Of a stretch of DNA of 64,000 nt, positions 35,201 through 46,300 are shown piece after piece (the first letter of the stretch is position 1; each line of letters starts with the position of its first letter). Source of the DNA: Batillaria attramentaria (Eukaryota > Mollusca > Gastropoda > Batillariidae); contig JACVVK020000286.1 of the NCBI GenBank assembly GCA_018292915.2, forward strand, positions 452,001-516,000, written 5' to 3'. Under the pieces are notes generated by a model, which did not search any database, had not been told where the DNA came from, and saw nothing but the letters and a program-made list of their open reading frames with translations. Both the position numbers and the translations under genes were made by a program.

Positions 35201-35259
35201 GCAGTGCTGCCGAATGTACCAGCTGTCGTTATATCATCGCTGTAGGAGAAAGCGTTCAG
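35201..35259 (+). CDS. Gene C exon 2 (micro-exon with a C-x2-C)
   Basis: This 59-base exon lies between acceptor ttttgcag (ending 35200) and donor GTAATC (35260). It enters in phase 1 and leaves in phase 0. It encodes residues 677-696 and includes CTSC. With CASC at the end of exon 1 it forms C-x2-C-x15-C-x2-C across the splice junction. This is absent from genes A, B and D. Confidence 0.75.
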
Positions 35260-35684
35260 GTAATCGACCTAGGAATTTGCAGTAATAAATGGAATGTTAT
35301 CTTCATCATAAAGTGAATCGAAAGTTTTTGTCGTGAACCTTGTCGTAATTGTTTGCTGATCAGCTAATCATGCATATATAGGCTGATGTTCAGGCACTTA
35401 CATATCGTCTGAAATTTCCCACGCATATATGCCATCCCTATAACTGACATGTTATGTGTCAACTCAGCAATTAGCAGACTTGCTGTCGTTGAGTTCATGT
35501 TACTTGAAAAAAAGAAGAAAACCTGGAGTTCTAATAAAACATTTCCTCTGAGTAAAATGGGCCTCGGGAGAGGGGATGAAGGGTGTATGTTCAGACCAGA
35601 ATGTTAGTAAACATGTATCTGAAAATGTCTCGTAGAGAAGCGGTTTAACCTAGACTTCACCATTATGTCTGTGTCTTGTTTCAG

Positions 35685-35745
35685 GCGTATGAGGAGCCTG
35701 CACATGATGTGAATGAGTACGGGCGAGATGATAACCAGTTTCAAG
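35685..35745 (+). CDS. Gene C exon 3 (micro-exon)
   Basis: This 61-base exon lies between acceptor gtttcag (ending 35684) and donor GTTAGT (35746). It enters in phase 0 and leaves in phase 1. It encodes residues 697-716, an acidic linker. The donor is weaker than those of the other genes. Confidence 0.7.
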
Positions 35746-36218
35746 GTTAGTACATTATACAACTCATGCTGATCACATTTCCCTTGTAGAAGCTGTAGCC
35801 CATTTACATCTGTCCAGAAACACCGGCAAAATTGTTAGTACTAAAAGCGCTCTAATAGTTCTACAGATTTGTAAACCTTTGCTTATTCCAGAGCTTTTTT
35901 TTTGGGGGGGGGGGGGAGCGGGGAGAGGGCAGAGTATCTTTTGCCCCCATCCTCCTCCCCTCCCCCCATCCTAAAATCCTGTGGACAAAGAGGAAGAAGA
36001 AGGAGGAGAAACTAGAGGTTGGCCTTCACAGCTCCCGCCTCAATTTTCTCCCCAATCCCGCTCTCTGTCAAACGCCACCCCCCCCTCCACCCCCACCCTT
36101 CTTGGAAATTCCATCCTCCGCCGCCACTGATGATAGCAAGACATGTACACTTGTAAGACAAATTTCAAAGATAAGGCAAGAAAACGTGTGATTATGTAAA
36201 AGAACTTACTGTGTGTAG

Positions 36219-36400
36219 GTTCCTTGGCTCCTCATCACCGCAGACGCGTGCGACCTCTGAAGTGCTGCATGTGTGATGTCAGACCGTGGCAGGCGAATCT
36301 CTTCAATGGATGCCATGTGATCGTCTGTGGTAACTGTTTTCGCCAGCTTACTGTATGTCCATTGTGTGGTTCGAGCGATATCATCTTTACGGCCATCTAA
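36219..36400 (+). CDS. Gene C exon 4: C-terminal RING finger with a shifted third cysteine
   Basis: The terminal exon starts after acceptor gtgtgtag (ending 36218), in phase 1, and ends at TAA 36398-36400. It has no ATG, so it is found only through its splice frame. It encodes residues 717-776. The pattern is C732-x2-C735, then Gly747-C748-H749, C753-x2-C756, C763-x2-C766, and a hydrophobic tail (IIFTAI). Counted from the His, the position normally held by the third Cys is Gly747, and the Cys sits next to the His instead. The RING may still bind zinc with altered geometry, or one zinc site may be weakened. Confidence 0.8.
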
Positions 36401-36720
36401 AGCCGCTCATGAGCTGACCTGCCGACAAAAGAAAACATGTGTCATGTAACGATCCAAGATGAGGGTTCAGTGTGTGCTGCTTCTGCCTCTGAAGAATACC
36501 AAGTACACGGACGCATGAGTAACAAGTAAGGGCAAACTACCGGTCTGTTTAGTAGAGGTGGATAACACTCATCGCTCCTTGTCTGTATATATAGAGAGAA
36601 AATTTGCTGCTTGAGAGATGGGCATGGGTGCTGGTTTCAGTTCTACTCGTGCCATTCTCCAGCATAACTAGCATTTGCAAGATGAGCTGTTCACTGCTGA
36701 ATGCTAATAAAATGTAGTTT
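36401..36720 (+). terminator. Gene C 3' untranslated region with poly(A) signal
   Basis: AATAAA lies at 36706-36711, about 300 bases after the stop codon. It is a sensible polyadenylation signal for gene C. A donor-like GTAAGG at 36525 could instead split the untranslated region. Confidence 0.45.
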
Positions 36721-37137
36721 TATCTATGACTGGGCACATGCCGCTGACTGCATGTGCCAAACGATAGATCTTTTGTTACCCACAAGAACTGAGAGGTCTG
36801 GTTGAAACAGCAATCTGATTTTCTACTACTTTTCTAATGCTAAAATAACGATCTGATTATACTTTCTTTAGTATAGTTCTCAGATACTCCTACTGAAGAC
36901 TACCGCATTTTTTACAAGCAGTGAAAAGGCAGATAAACTGATAAAGTATATGAAAAACCATTGAATTTAGTTGCATTCAGAGTGCGCACTGTAGAGTTAT
37001 ACAAAATGTACAGTTGTATTTCTGCAGGTTTCATTGTGTACATGACAGTTATAAAACGTTCTGCATTTTTGTAAAGCTATCAGCTGTAGCCATTTTGCCC
37101 TCAGTCTTGGCAAACAGGTGTGATTGTATAACTTGCA

Positions 37138-37139
<2 letters not shown>

Positions 37140-37216
<77 letters not shown>
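37140..37216. repeat. (GT)n microsatellite
   Basis: About 38 uninterrupted GT units. Confidence 0.95.
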
Positions 37217-37386
37217 CCTGCAGGTTGTTGACGGCAGTAACTGTGACGCAAGAAAGTCTTTCAAAACTTTTTCTTTCTGTTAACGTTAATGACATGGATT
37301 TTACGTACGTACAGCTATGGTAGTAGCCATGATACTTCTTATGTGTTGATGTCAAAAGGACACACAGCCCTCCTCCCAAAAAATGA

Positions 37387-37550
37387 GGGTTGGGTGTGTG
37401 TGTGTGTTTGGGTGTTTAACGTCCTTTTCCACCATATACGGGTGATACCAAAGACGGGGCAACGATGAAAAAGCAAGCACAAATATTTGGCCCCAGCCGG
37501 GATACGAACTCACGACCCGAGCATTGGAAGCCCAACGCTCTACCATTCGC
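37387..37550 (-). mobile_element. tRNA-derived SINE copy
   Basis: On the plus strand it runs from a GTTTGGGTGTTTAACGTCCT tail through CAAAGACGGGGCAACGATGA and GGCCCCAGCCGGGATACGAA (inverse B box) to CCAACGCTCTACCATTCG (inverse A box). It then ends in a poly-C run, so the 5' end may be replaced. Confidence 0.8.
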
Positions 37551-37880
37551 CCCCCCCCCCCCCCAACAAATGAAGTAAAACGCATTTATGTTGTTCTTAC
37601 TGGTGGGTCTAGCTTTTTTTTTTTTTTTAGTGACTTTGTGTGGCCAAAGAAACTCGCACTTGGGTCACACAACACTGCCACAGCCAGCATTGCAAAGAGC
37701 TTACCCCCGATCAGCTTTTACTATTTTTCACTGGTACAACCGTTATATGACCGGAAATGCTGTTTGTGGGGTATTTTTGAACGAGGGAATTGAAGTGGTG
37801 CTGTTGTATTATACAAAAAGGAGTGGGAGAGAGAGAGAGAGAGAGGGGGGGGGGGGTGTTTGAGGGTTATTTTCCACCAC

Positions 37881-37918
<38 letters not shown>

Positions 37919-39318
37919 GACAGAGTTTTGAAGCTGAATATCTACCTCTGAGAAAATCTGGGTAATCACAACGATTCATGAATGTGCACAATGATTGATG
38001 CATGTTTGTACATTACAATACATTAATGTCATGTAAGAGAAAAGCTTTTTTGTTGTTGCTGTAAATATCTCACTCACTATTAAATGGCAGCGGTACATCT
38101 TTCAGAGTGACATTTGAATGTGTAATCGTTTATCTTTGTTGAAACTTTTGTTTTCGGTTTGTTTGTTTTTTGGAGAAGGGGGGGGGGGGGATCAAACACA
38201 AATTATTCTTTAGATGAAAATTGTGAGAATGTGTTTTTCATATAACAATCTATTTATGTCAAAAGTGGAGGCAGACGTGGTATAGTCACTCACAGGTCAG
38301 AGGTTCAGTATCCCCCCCCCCTCCTTCCCTCCCCAAGAAATTCTTCAACATTATAATTCATTTGTTTCACTTCTTTGAGTATTTTCCAAGATATTTTTGA
38401 ATGATCTGTACTTTTTACATACTTACCACATCAAGCAGATGATTCTGAAGGCAAGTTTCATGTTGTACAAATTTGATATGATAAGAGACATTAAACGCTT
38501 TTGAACTGAACTGAAAATAATTGTAATGATTAAAACTTGTATTTACCTGTTGTATTTTCGCAGTTAGGTGGTTTGTCATTCATTAAGGTGACGATAGTTT
38601 GTTTCGCGGAGTAACGAAATGAAAGTAACAAATGTAGTGGGATGAACATCCATTCTTCAGTCTTGCCATATCGTTACTGGTGCGCTGTTGCCAAGCAGTT
38701 AGTCTGTTGTGGACGACGGCCTCTACAGTGTGACTGCTAGTCATGATCAGGGCGGGGTAGCTGCTGCTGTTCTGACTATAATCATCTATAAATAGCCATC
38801 TATGTAAATGAACTAGACCGGATAGCCAAACATTTTTACTGGGCACTGATGCATAGACATCATTGATTATGCTAAATATGTTCAGGTATGCGAAATATCC
38901 TCTAGTATAGACACACACACGCAGTCTGTTCTTGACTGGATGCCACCCGATTTCTCTTGAAGTCTGTGTCTTCCCTTTCACACAAAATAATCAGTTCATG
39001 TGTCTGAAACTATTGTCTTCACTGAGACAAGCGCACGCGCAGTCTATTTTCGAATGATGTGCGGAAATCCCACCTGCCTTTCATACTGATTAAAACTGCC
39101 GTGAAACCTTGTGTTGTTGTATTGTTTACATTTATTACGGTTGCATGGACTAAAGTGAGAATGTTACTTACCTATTCACAGAATAAAGTTGAATGTGCAG
39201 TTGAAACGGACTTTTTGTTGTATTTAAACTCGACGTCCTTTTAGCAAGAAGTCTTGTGATGGTGTGTTGTTGTTGTTGTTGTTTTCAGAGTATGGCACAT
39301 AATATTCGAACTCTTCCA

Positions 39319-39320
<2 letters not shown>

Positions 39321-39380
<60 letters not shown>

Positions 39381-39528
39381 TTCTCGAGCAGCACTTGACT
39401 ACTAATATTTAATGTGGTAGTCAATATCATCCTGCTGCTGGTAGTTATTGGCTCTGGTAGCCAGTTTGGAAGCCGGGAGGGCATGCACCTCCAGTAAGTG
39501 GTGGAAAAGGACGATAAACTCCCAAATA

Positions 39529-39599
<71 letters not shown>
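39321..39599. repeat. (GT)n and (CA)n tracts in inverted arrangement
   Basis: (GT)n at 39321-39379 and (CA)n at 39529-39599 are complementary and about 150 bases apart, so the transcript could fold into a long hairpin. A SINE tail fragment (GTGGTGGAAAAGGACGATAA, then ACTCCCAAATACC) lies at 39490-39531 and leads into the CA tract. Confidence 0.85.
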
Positions 39600-39601
<2 letters not shown>

Positions 39602-40482
39602 TGCAACTTATACAATCACACCTCCATCATCACCTCATCGCCGCAAAACTCATTACTTTTTGCTGACGCGGCCACTTGTAGTATAGACGATCTACGTATG
39701 TGCTGCTAGATTCGGTAAGTAAAACGCGTCCTTTAAATGAAAAAAATACAAATAAATACCAAGGTCGAATAATTCAGCTAGAAAATAAATGACGTAATGC
39801 ATACAACGGTCGCAAATACAGTGATATGTCCGGCTTACAGAAACCCACAGTTTTCAATCTTCATGGGCGGTCGAAACTAAAACAACTGTTACAAAATGCA
39901 ATTTTAACTGTTTTAATAATATTAAATTAAAAATAATCATTACCTGTTATGCGTAATTGTATATCACATCGCCGAAATCAGCTTTTCAAATCGATCCATG
40001 GAACACAGTATGGTACACAGTACGTGATGAACCGTTTTTCTTTTTCCTGTTTGCAATATTTAAAACGGTAAACTTTACAAGAACCGTTTTCACTTTTCCT
40101 ATCTCGATTATGTGCATCGCGCGTTTGTGGATATGAGCAGAACACCGCCAGCGTTTATAGAGATTATCTATTACAGTTTTCAGCATTGAAAATAGGCACA
40201 AAGGGAAAACGGTTCGTTTACCAATTACCCTTTTGTCCGTCTTGAAAAAGGTACACGAAATAACGGTAGATACTTGGATTCTATGTAAACGCTGTTGTTG
40301 TTCTGCTCATATCCAACAAACGCGCACTACTCATAATTAGAGCTGCCGCGGTTAACCGGTTTACCGGTTAAAACCGGTTCCCATTTGAACCGGTTCGCCG
40401 AACCGGTTCGAGTTGCCGCGAACCGGTGTTTTGGTCATAGACTATAGTACACGTACTAAAGTTACTTTAAGTCATCTTTATG

Positions 40483-40510
40483 AAGTTGTTTCTCTATAGA
40501 GAAACAACTT
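40483..40510. repeat. 28-bp perfect palindrome
   Basis: AAGTTGTTTCTCTA is followed directly by its reverse complement. It lies inside the left end of the hAT-like element. Confidence 0.9.
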
Positions 40511-40682
40511 TATGAGACGGGGAAGATTTTGCTACGCGCAGCAGCAAGTTTCAGTGATACAAAACAAGACTGTGACGTTTCTCCACACAATACTTACTTT
40601 CACGCACACAGTGACGTAACGAAATATGCGTCATAGGCACTCGACGTGCACACTATGCTGCTGCGTTCTTTTTGGCGGGAGT

Positions 40683-40685
<3 letters not shown>

Positions 40686-40777
<92 letters not shown>
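40686..40777. repeat. (GT)n microsatellite
   Basis: About 45 GT units, among the longest in the window. It is inside the hAT-like element. Confidence 0.95.
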
Positions 40778-40779
<2 letters not shown>

Positions 40780-41316
40780 GATGTAATGATGGCCATCTCC
40801 TAAACCACCTCGTTGGAGGCCTTTTTACTTTGAAATAAAATGGGAATTCACCTTCTCCAGACCTACCTTTCACGAATATTATCCTGCGGCATTTTCAAAG
40901 GAGTTATCGCCGATTTTAAAAAATCGGCCATGTTACAAATTTTTTCGGAAAAAATGTTCAAATGGCTTCATTTTCTGAAATTGCGAAGATCATCCAATTA
41001 TACTGCCTGTTTTCGTAGCACAGCTCTGTAGCTCTGACAGGTTTTGTGTAAGAAAAATGTTTCCGAGGTAGGTGTGGTTTGCATATAAGGCCAAATGTCT
41101 ATTAAAAGACTCCTTCAAATTACTCATCGTTCCGGTATTTTTGTCACTTGTGCCAACTGCACATATGACGTGAACTACTGCACTATTATAGCTTTAGTAT
41201 TAAGAATAACAGAGCTTTTAGATAAACACATTTTTTCATGTTTCTGCGAGAAGCGCCGGTCAAAAAAGTTCCAATACTGCAATTTCGTAAGTACAATTCA
41301 AGACACTTAAGTCCAC

Positions 41317-41745
41317 GTTTCATCAGCTTTCTAGATCTTCCAGATTTTATGTCAAAATTAATTCAGTAACGGAAGTCACAAAAGCAACAAGGAAATCACA
41401 AGATATGCAGAAGTAGCATCTGTCAGACGAGCAGCGTGAGGCTGACGTCAAATGTTTGGTTCACAGACAAAATCTGCAAGTATCGTCACTGCTTCTGACA
41501 TTTCATCAGCCCTCTAGATCTTCCAGATTTCATGTGAAAAATAATTCAGTCGGAGAAGTCACAAAATTAATCCAACAGGGAAATCACAAGACATGAACAA
41601 GCATCCTCAGACGATCTCAGTGCTAGAGGCTGACGTCAAAAGTTTATTTCACGGAATTGACGTCATCTCTCTCTCTCTCTCTGTGTATGACGACCTGCCT
41701 GAGGCTGACGTCAAATGTTTAGTTCACGGAACTGACGTCTCTCTC
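41317..41745. repeat. Internal duplications in the hAT-like element
   Basis: A segment of about 120 bases beginning TTTCATCAG and CTAGATCTTCCAGATTT occurs at about 41317-41440 and again at about 41500-41615, a period near 183 bases. The short block GAGGCTGACGTCAAATGTTT recurs at about 41430, 41627 and 41701. Confidence 0.75.
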
Positions 41746-41752
41746 TCTCTCT

Positions 41753-41935
41753 CTGGGGAGCCAGGGTGGCCGAATGGTAGAGCGTTGGACTTTCAATGCT
41801 TGGGCCGAGAGTTCGAATCCCGGCCGCTGGGGCCAAATATTTGTGCTGGCCTTTTTCTCGTTGCCCCGTCTTTGGTATCACTCTTATGTGGTGGAAAAGG
41901 ACGTTTAACTCCTAAACACCCACCCACCCAACCTC
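41753..41935 (+). mobile_element. tRNA-derived SINE, near full-length plus-strand copy
   Basis: The head AGGGTGGCCGAATGGTAGAG carries the A box and GAGTTCGAATCCC the B box. The body includes GGCCAAATATTTGTGCTGGC and the tail ends ACTCCTAAACACCCACCC. It sits inside the hAT-like element, so it inserted after, or travelled with, that element. Confidence 0.85.
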
Positions 41936-42832
41936 TCTCTCTCTCTGCCTCTCTCTCTCTCTCTCTCTCTCTCCCTTCTTCCCCCACCCGGCCCCACCCC
42001 CCACCCCCAGTCACGTGGCTAATCGGTCGAGGTCGTAGAGGATCTAGTGTCATTGGTAGAACTTGGAGAGGGGAGAACCGACAACAAAACAGACAAAATA
42101 AAATGAAGTTTGGAGAAACAACTTTGTACGACGGGGCCGTTCCTCCTTGTTTCTTCTAATTTCTTCTTGACGGCCGCTGGAATTCTTGTAACGTATCTGC
42201 AGATCTTGTAGTCTCGTCTGTATCCTACTCTGTAACCTAAGCTGGGGTTGGGGGAGGAGGAGGAGTGGGGGGGGGGGGTAATGTTGTTGACATTTTTTCC
42301 GCACTTCTTCTTCTCCTCCTCCTCCTCTTTTTTCTTGTTTGTTTGTTCGTTTTGTGTGTTTGTTTGTTTAGCCAGGATTTATTTTTGACGACTAGAAATC
42401 AGTTTACTGCAGCCTGATCGCTGATGCACTTGAACACACACACACATATATATGAACATGCATCGCATAAAACGCCAATATTTTGTGCAGAACTCAAACA
42501 CCTTTTGGTGATGACTGAACCGGAAAAAAACACCGGTTTAAAAAACCGGTTTGAAGTTAAAAAAACCGGTTAAAAACCGGTTTGGATTTTTGAACCGGTT
42601 CACAGCTCTACTCATAATCGATCCGCCAAGCGTAGATCCTGTTTTTAAGGAACCACTTCGGGATTTCTCGGTACGCGTGCCGCGCCACTGCACACGGGTT
42701 GACATTTGCAATCGTGACATAAATAATCTGTAGCAAAATAAAACAAACAAAACAAAAACGAGTTACTACTAGTAACGGGTGTCAGCCGGACCGGCCACGC
42801 GCAACTAATCACCTCGAGCACAGTCTCCATCT

Positions 42833-42835
<3 letters not shown>

Positions 42836-42920
<85 letters not shown>

Positions 42921-42921
42921 G
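42836..42921. repeat. (GT)n(GA)n microsatellite
   Basis: About 31 GT units run into 11-12 GA units. Confidence 0.95.
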
Positions 42922-45825
42922 TTGTATGTAATGATCATGCACAGATATGGAAGACAAATTGACATCATTCAGTGGAAGTAACGTCTTCAGCGGCTTCCCC
43001 AAAGCAACTTACCCCTGGGATATCAACCTCAGGGTCATTCGGCGCGAAAACAAGCTGTTAGTTAAAGCCAAAAATAGCTGCCGTATCTCCAGTCAAGCGG
43101 GAAGACCTACTTTGCGCTTCATGTGTAGAACTTATATACTGAAGTGCGTGTACTTGTACCGTCGCCTGGGGCAAAAGTGCCTAATCCATGGCCTGTTTGA
43201 CAGGCGCTTAGGTCCTTTTTCCACCAGACTGCCCTGCCGTAAAGGCCCAGGCCCGAAAACCAACGCGCGCTACACATAATCGACCGAGCGTTCGGCAAGG
43301 TCGCATTTCTCAGGAAGATACCAGTTCCAGGCCAACGCATTTCCTGAGAAAAGACCTCGGCGTAGAGCTGGTCGTTACTCAGTGCTCTGACTAATTCTAA
43401 CTCCGTCAAATGTTCTTAGTGTGGTGTACAGTGCGGGCAAAAATTGAAAACAGATACAAATTTTGCTGATTTCAGTTGAAATGGGTCGCATACGGACCAC
43501 TGCGTCGCTAAAGAGAAGTCTAAACACGCGAAGTTTGCGAGTGGAAAGAATGTCACAACCATGGCGGGAGAGGTTCAGACAATTCGGACCAGTAAAAGAT
43601 CGGCCAAGATAACGCACGGAAGAGCGCAAAGATGCATGGATTAATATGGATTCAGTACAACAGCAAATGTGAACAGTCACGAGTCAGGTGCAGTCACGGT
43701 GAGCCATCTATAGGTAACAAAAAAGATTTCAAGGAAAGAGCTTACTCCTGTTGAAACCTCTTTGTTTCAAGTAGCCTAACTGATGAAATATCAACGGCAA
43801 AGAAACCGAACAAGTAATTGGACCGACCAACGAAGTAAGTACGCGTGATTTAAAAAAAAAAAAATTCTGTGTGTATGTGTTTATCCGAGTGTAACTGATG
43901 GACATGACAAGAATATATTCAACACGTTAGTAAAACATGTTGATTAACAGGGTTGGAGCATAGGCCCGGGAACTTCAAGTATCAGTCAGTTCTGACTTAT
44001 GATAAGCTACGCATAATTTGAAAAAAAAAAACAAAAAAAAACTTAACACGGTAATACCGGACATACCGTGCCCTAGGAAACGCCTAAACACAGCTACGGC
44101 TGTACATAGCCACAGCACACGTGTCAAAAGCCTAGCCATTGGTCCAACCGTCTAATTGTAATCCAATAGTGGGTACTGTCGTAGAAACTGGATTTGTGGA
44201 TCTGGTTCCCGTTTCACACGAGAAGTACAAGAAAACAACCTTTTTAAAATTATCGGTTGTAGAGTGTAATACATGAATACCTCCAGTGATTGATTGAAAG
44301 GAAGACATTCTTGCTTGTAATTAAGTGAAAAAAAATTAGCCTCGCCATTTCTCAAAAATCTGGGAAAACCCCTTATCTATAGATAAACAAAATACAACCT
44401 CCGTTGCTGTCAGGTCAGTATCTTTGACTTTTATGGATTTTACAGTATTTTCCGGTTTCGGAGGACTGCTTTTACGATCAGAAACAACGTTACAGCTATT
44501 TTACTCATGAAGTCCGCACACGAGGGCAGGAAACTAGTTAAAAAATAGTTTTCAAGTGTGCCTCGAATTTAAATGGCGAGTTACGGTAATCAAATTAATA
44601 CGCTCTGGTGACAAACTCCAGAGAATTATGATGATTCAGAACACAGCTGAACGTCTCGCTGACAGCAAATTGATCAATTGACTGCGACTTATCCTGTGGC
44701 AAGGTGGGGTGGGGTGTGGGGGGAGGGGGGCGGAGGGGTCTGAACATGAAAGTGCATTTTTAACAGGATGATCTTGCGCCACGCCATCCCTCGTGAGGCT
44801 ATGATCACGGGGTACTCAAGAAACATTAAAATCAGCGATACTTCTTTATCTATAATTAGACCAACTTTGAGATGCAAAAATCTGACATTCTGATGCGCTT
44901 GAAGCCCTGAAAGACACCCTACCCCCTTAAGTATTTCACTGTGTTCCACACGTTCGCAAGCTAACGTATTTGCGAATATTATTTAAGATCCTGCTTTGTA
45001 TTGCCAGTTAGTTATGCCAATAATATTCAGACCTCCAGCATGACAAAAATAGAACAATGAAAAGGTGATTGTCAGTCCTGTGAGACCTCGGGGACACTTA
45101 TGAGATACATTCAGGTTATGGCATGACACGGTGACACACATACTTTGGCTTCATCAATGTTCGTTTCAGAACCAATGTTAGTCCTTGAATTCTTCACACT
45201 AGAAAGTGTCTTTTTCAATGAAAACGCTCGTGGTAAGTACCGAGAAGCGTATGGCTGATACACGGCAGAACGTCGCCAGTGTCACTGTACAGTCTATCCT
45301 CACAGAATAGGAAACTGATGGTTGGTACCGACTAATTGTGCACCTTCGCATGTGTGACTATCCAGTGGTTGCCAAAGTTTATTTCCACCGCATTTGGTCC
45401 TCCTTCTTGCGACATTCCATGCATGCATAACTACGTGTATGGTGAAACACTATTCTGCAAAGTCAACAGCTGTGGCTGGGCTTGGCCAAATAGAAATGAG
45501 GCGAGGACATAAGTGCAGCGAAAGTGTGGGCATCTTACTCTCATGTAGGACAAGCTTGGAAGCACACAACAACCGTATCAAGTGACTATACTTCTAGAAT
45601 CTAGGGGGTATTGCTAAATGTTATACCTAGCTCCCCGGGTAACTCTTCCTGTTGAGTATTTCAAAATGAAGTTGCTTAATTCTGCTGAAAGCTGGTAGGG
45701 TCACAGCCAAATTATTAATTGTACCTAGTCACAGTGTACCTTACGTAAATGTGCGAGTACCTCTGGCGCCTTGTCTCAGTCCATATTGCATCAGGGTAAT
45801 CTTTCCCTCAAAATAATGTGCCCCC

Positions 45826-45861
<36 letters not shown>

Positions 45862-45929
45862 TTTTACCCACCTCGTGAAGACTTACTATAGACTACACAC
45901 CCACATGATTGGGACCTGGAACTTCGTGA

Positions 45930-45956
45930 GGACTTATACACAAGTCCTCACGATGC
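45930..45956. repeat. Hairpin-forming inverted repeat GTGAGGACTT / AAGTCCTCAC
   Basis: Perfect 10-base arms are separated by six bases. Related GAGGACTTACAC...GTCCT motifs make up the 72-bp minisatellite at 49821-50460, and AGTCCTCACGATGATG recurs at about 51057. Confidence 0.75.
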
Positions 45957-46300
45957 GACGCCACCACTAGACGCGGACTACCCTTCTACGTCATCTCTCA
46001 AATTATCGCTCAAGTCTTCACTATGTCGCCAGGTGTGATTTGTGCGTGTGTATCCCCGCCTATATCCCGCCTCGCGGATACACAAATTTGCTAAGAGCGA
46101 CTCGGCATACACACCGTAAGACTTTTGCTATTTTTAGCCAACCAATCACATACTTCACATACGTCACTCTTTCGCGCCAAAACCGACTGCGTGTTTCAAG
46201 TTTTTTTTATCGGCCAATCAAACGTGGCCACCCAAAATACATACGGGATGCGTGTCACAGATGCAGCCACCGTAAGATCTTTGGTAGGCCTAGGACCAGG

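Larger units (their letters stand above)
36721..40329. other. Intergenic DNA downstream of gene C
   Basis: No gene is supported. The stretch holds (GT)n at 37140-37216, a SINE at 37387-37550, poly-C, poly-T and GA runs at 37550-37910, a possible LINE 3' tail near 38480-38510, and an inverted (GT)n/(CA)n pair at 39321-39599 with a SINE tail fragment between them. Confidence 0.45.
40338..42610. mobile_element. hAT-like non-autonomous DNA transposon
   Basis: The element is bounded by perfect 8-bp direct repeats CTCATAAT (40330-40337 and 42611-42618). Its termini start TAGAGCTG on the left and, read backwards, TAGAGCTG on the right. An 8-bp target duplication with TAGAG-type ends is the signature of hAT elements. 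About six AACCGGTT-like palindromic motifs are packed into each end (40350-40435 and 42525-42603), resembling the subterminal repeats bound by hAT transposases. The 2,273-base interior holds a 91-base (GT)n tract, a duplicated segment, a SINE insertion and TC repeats, with no transposase ORF. Mobilisation would need an enzyme encoded elsewhere. Confidence 0.85.
42619..46300. other. Intergenic DNA between the hAT-like element and the zinc-finger pseudogene
   Basis: No gene is firmly supported. (GT)n(GA)n lies at 42836-42921. A 110-codon plus-strand ORF with an ATG (42947-43279) has no recognisable domain, and its 3' half resembles repeat DNA. A (GT)n run lies at 45829-45857. A hairpin with GTGAGGACTT/AAGTCCTCAC arms lies near 45930-45955 and resembles the minisatellite at 49.8 kb. 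Confidence 0.4.

Noticed and set aside
42947..43279. 110-codon ORF starting with ATG
   Set aside because: No domain is recognised, its second half looks like repeat DNA and no splice context is visible. It is noted only as part of the intergenic description.
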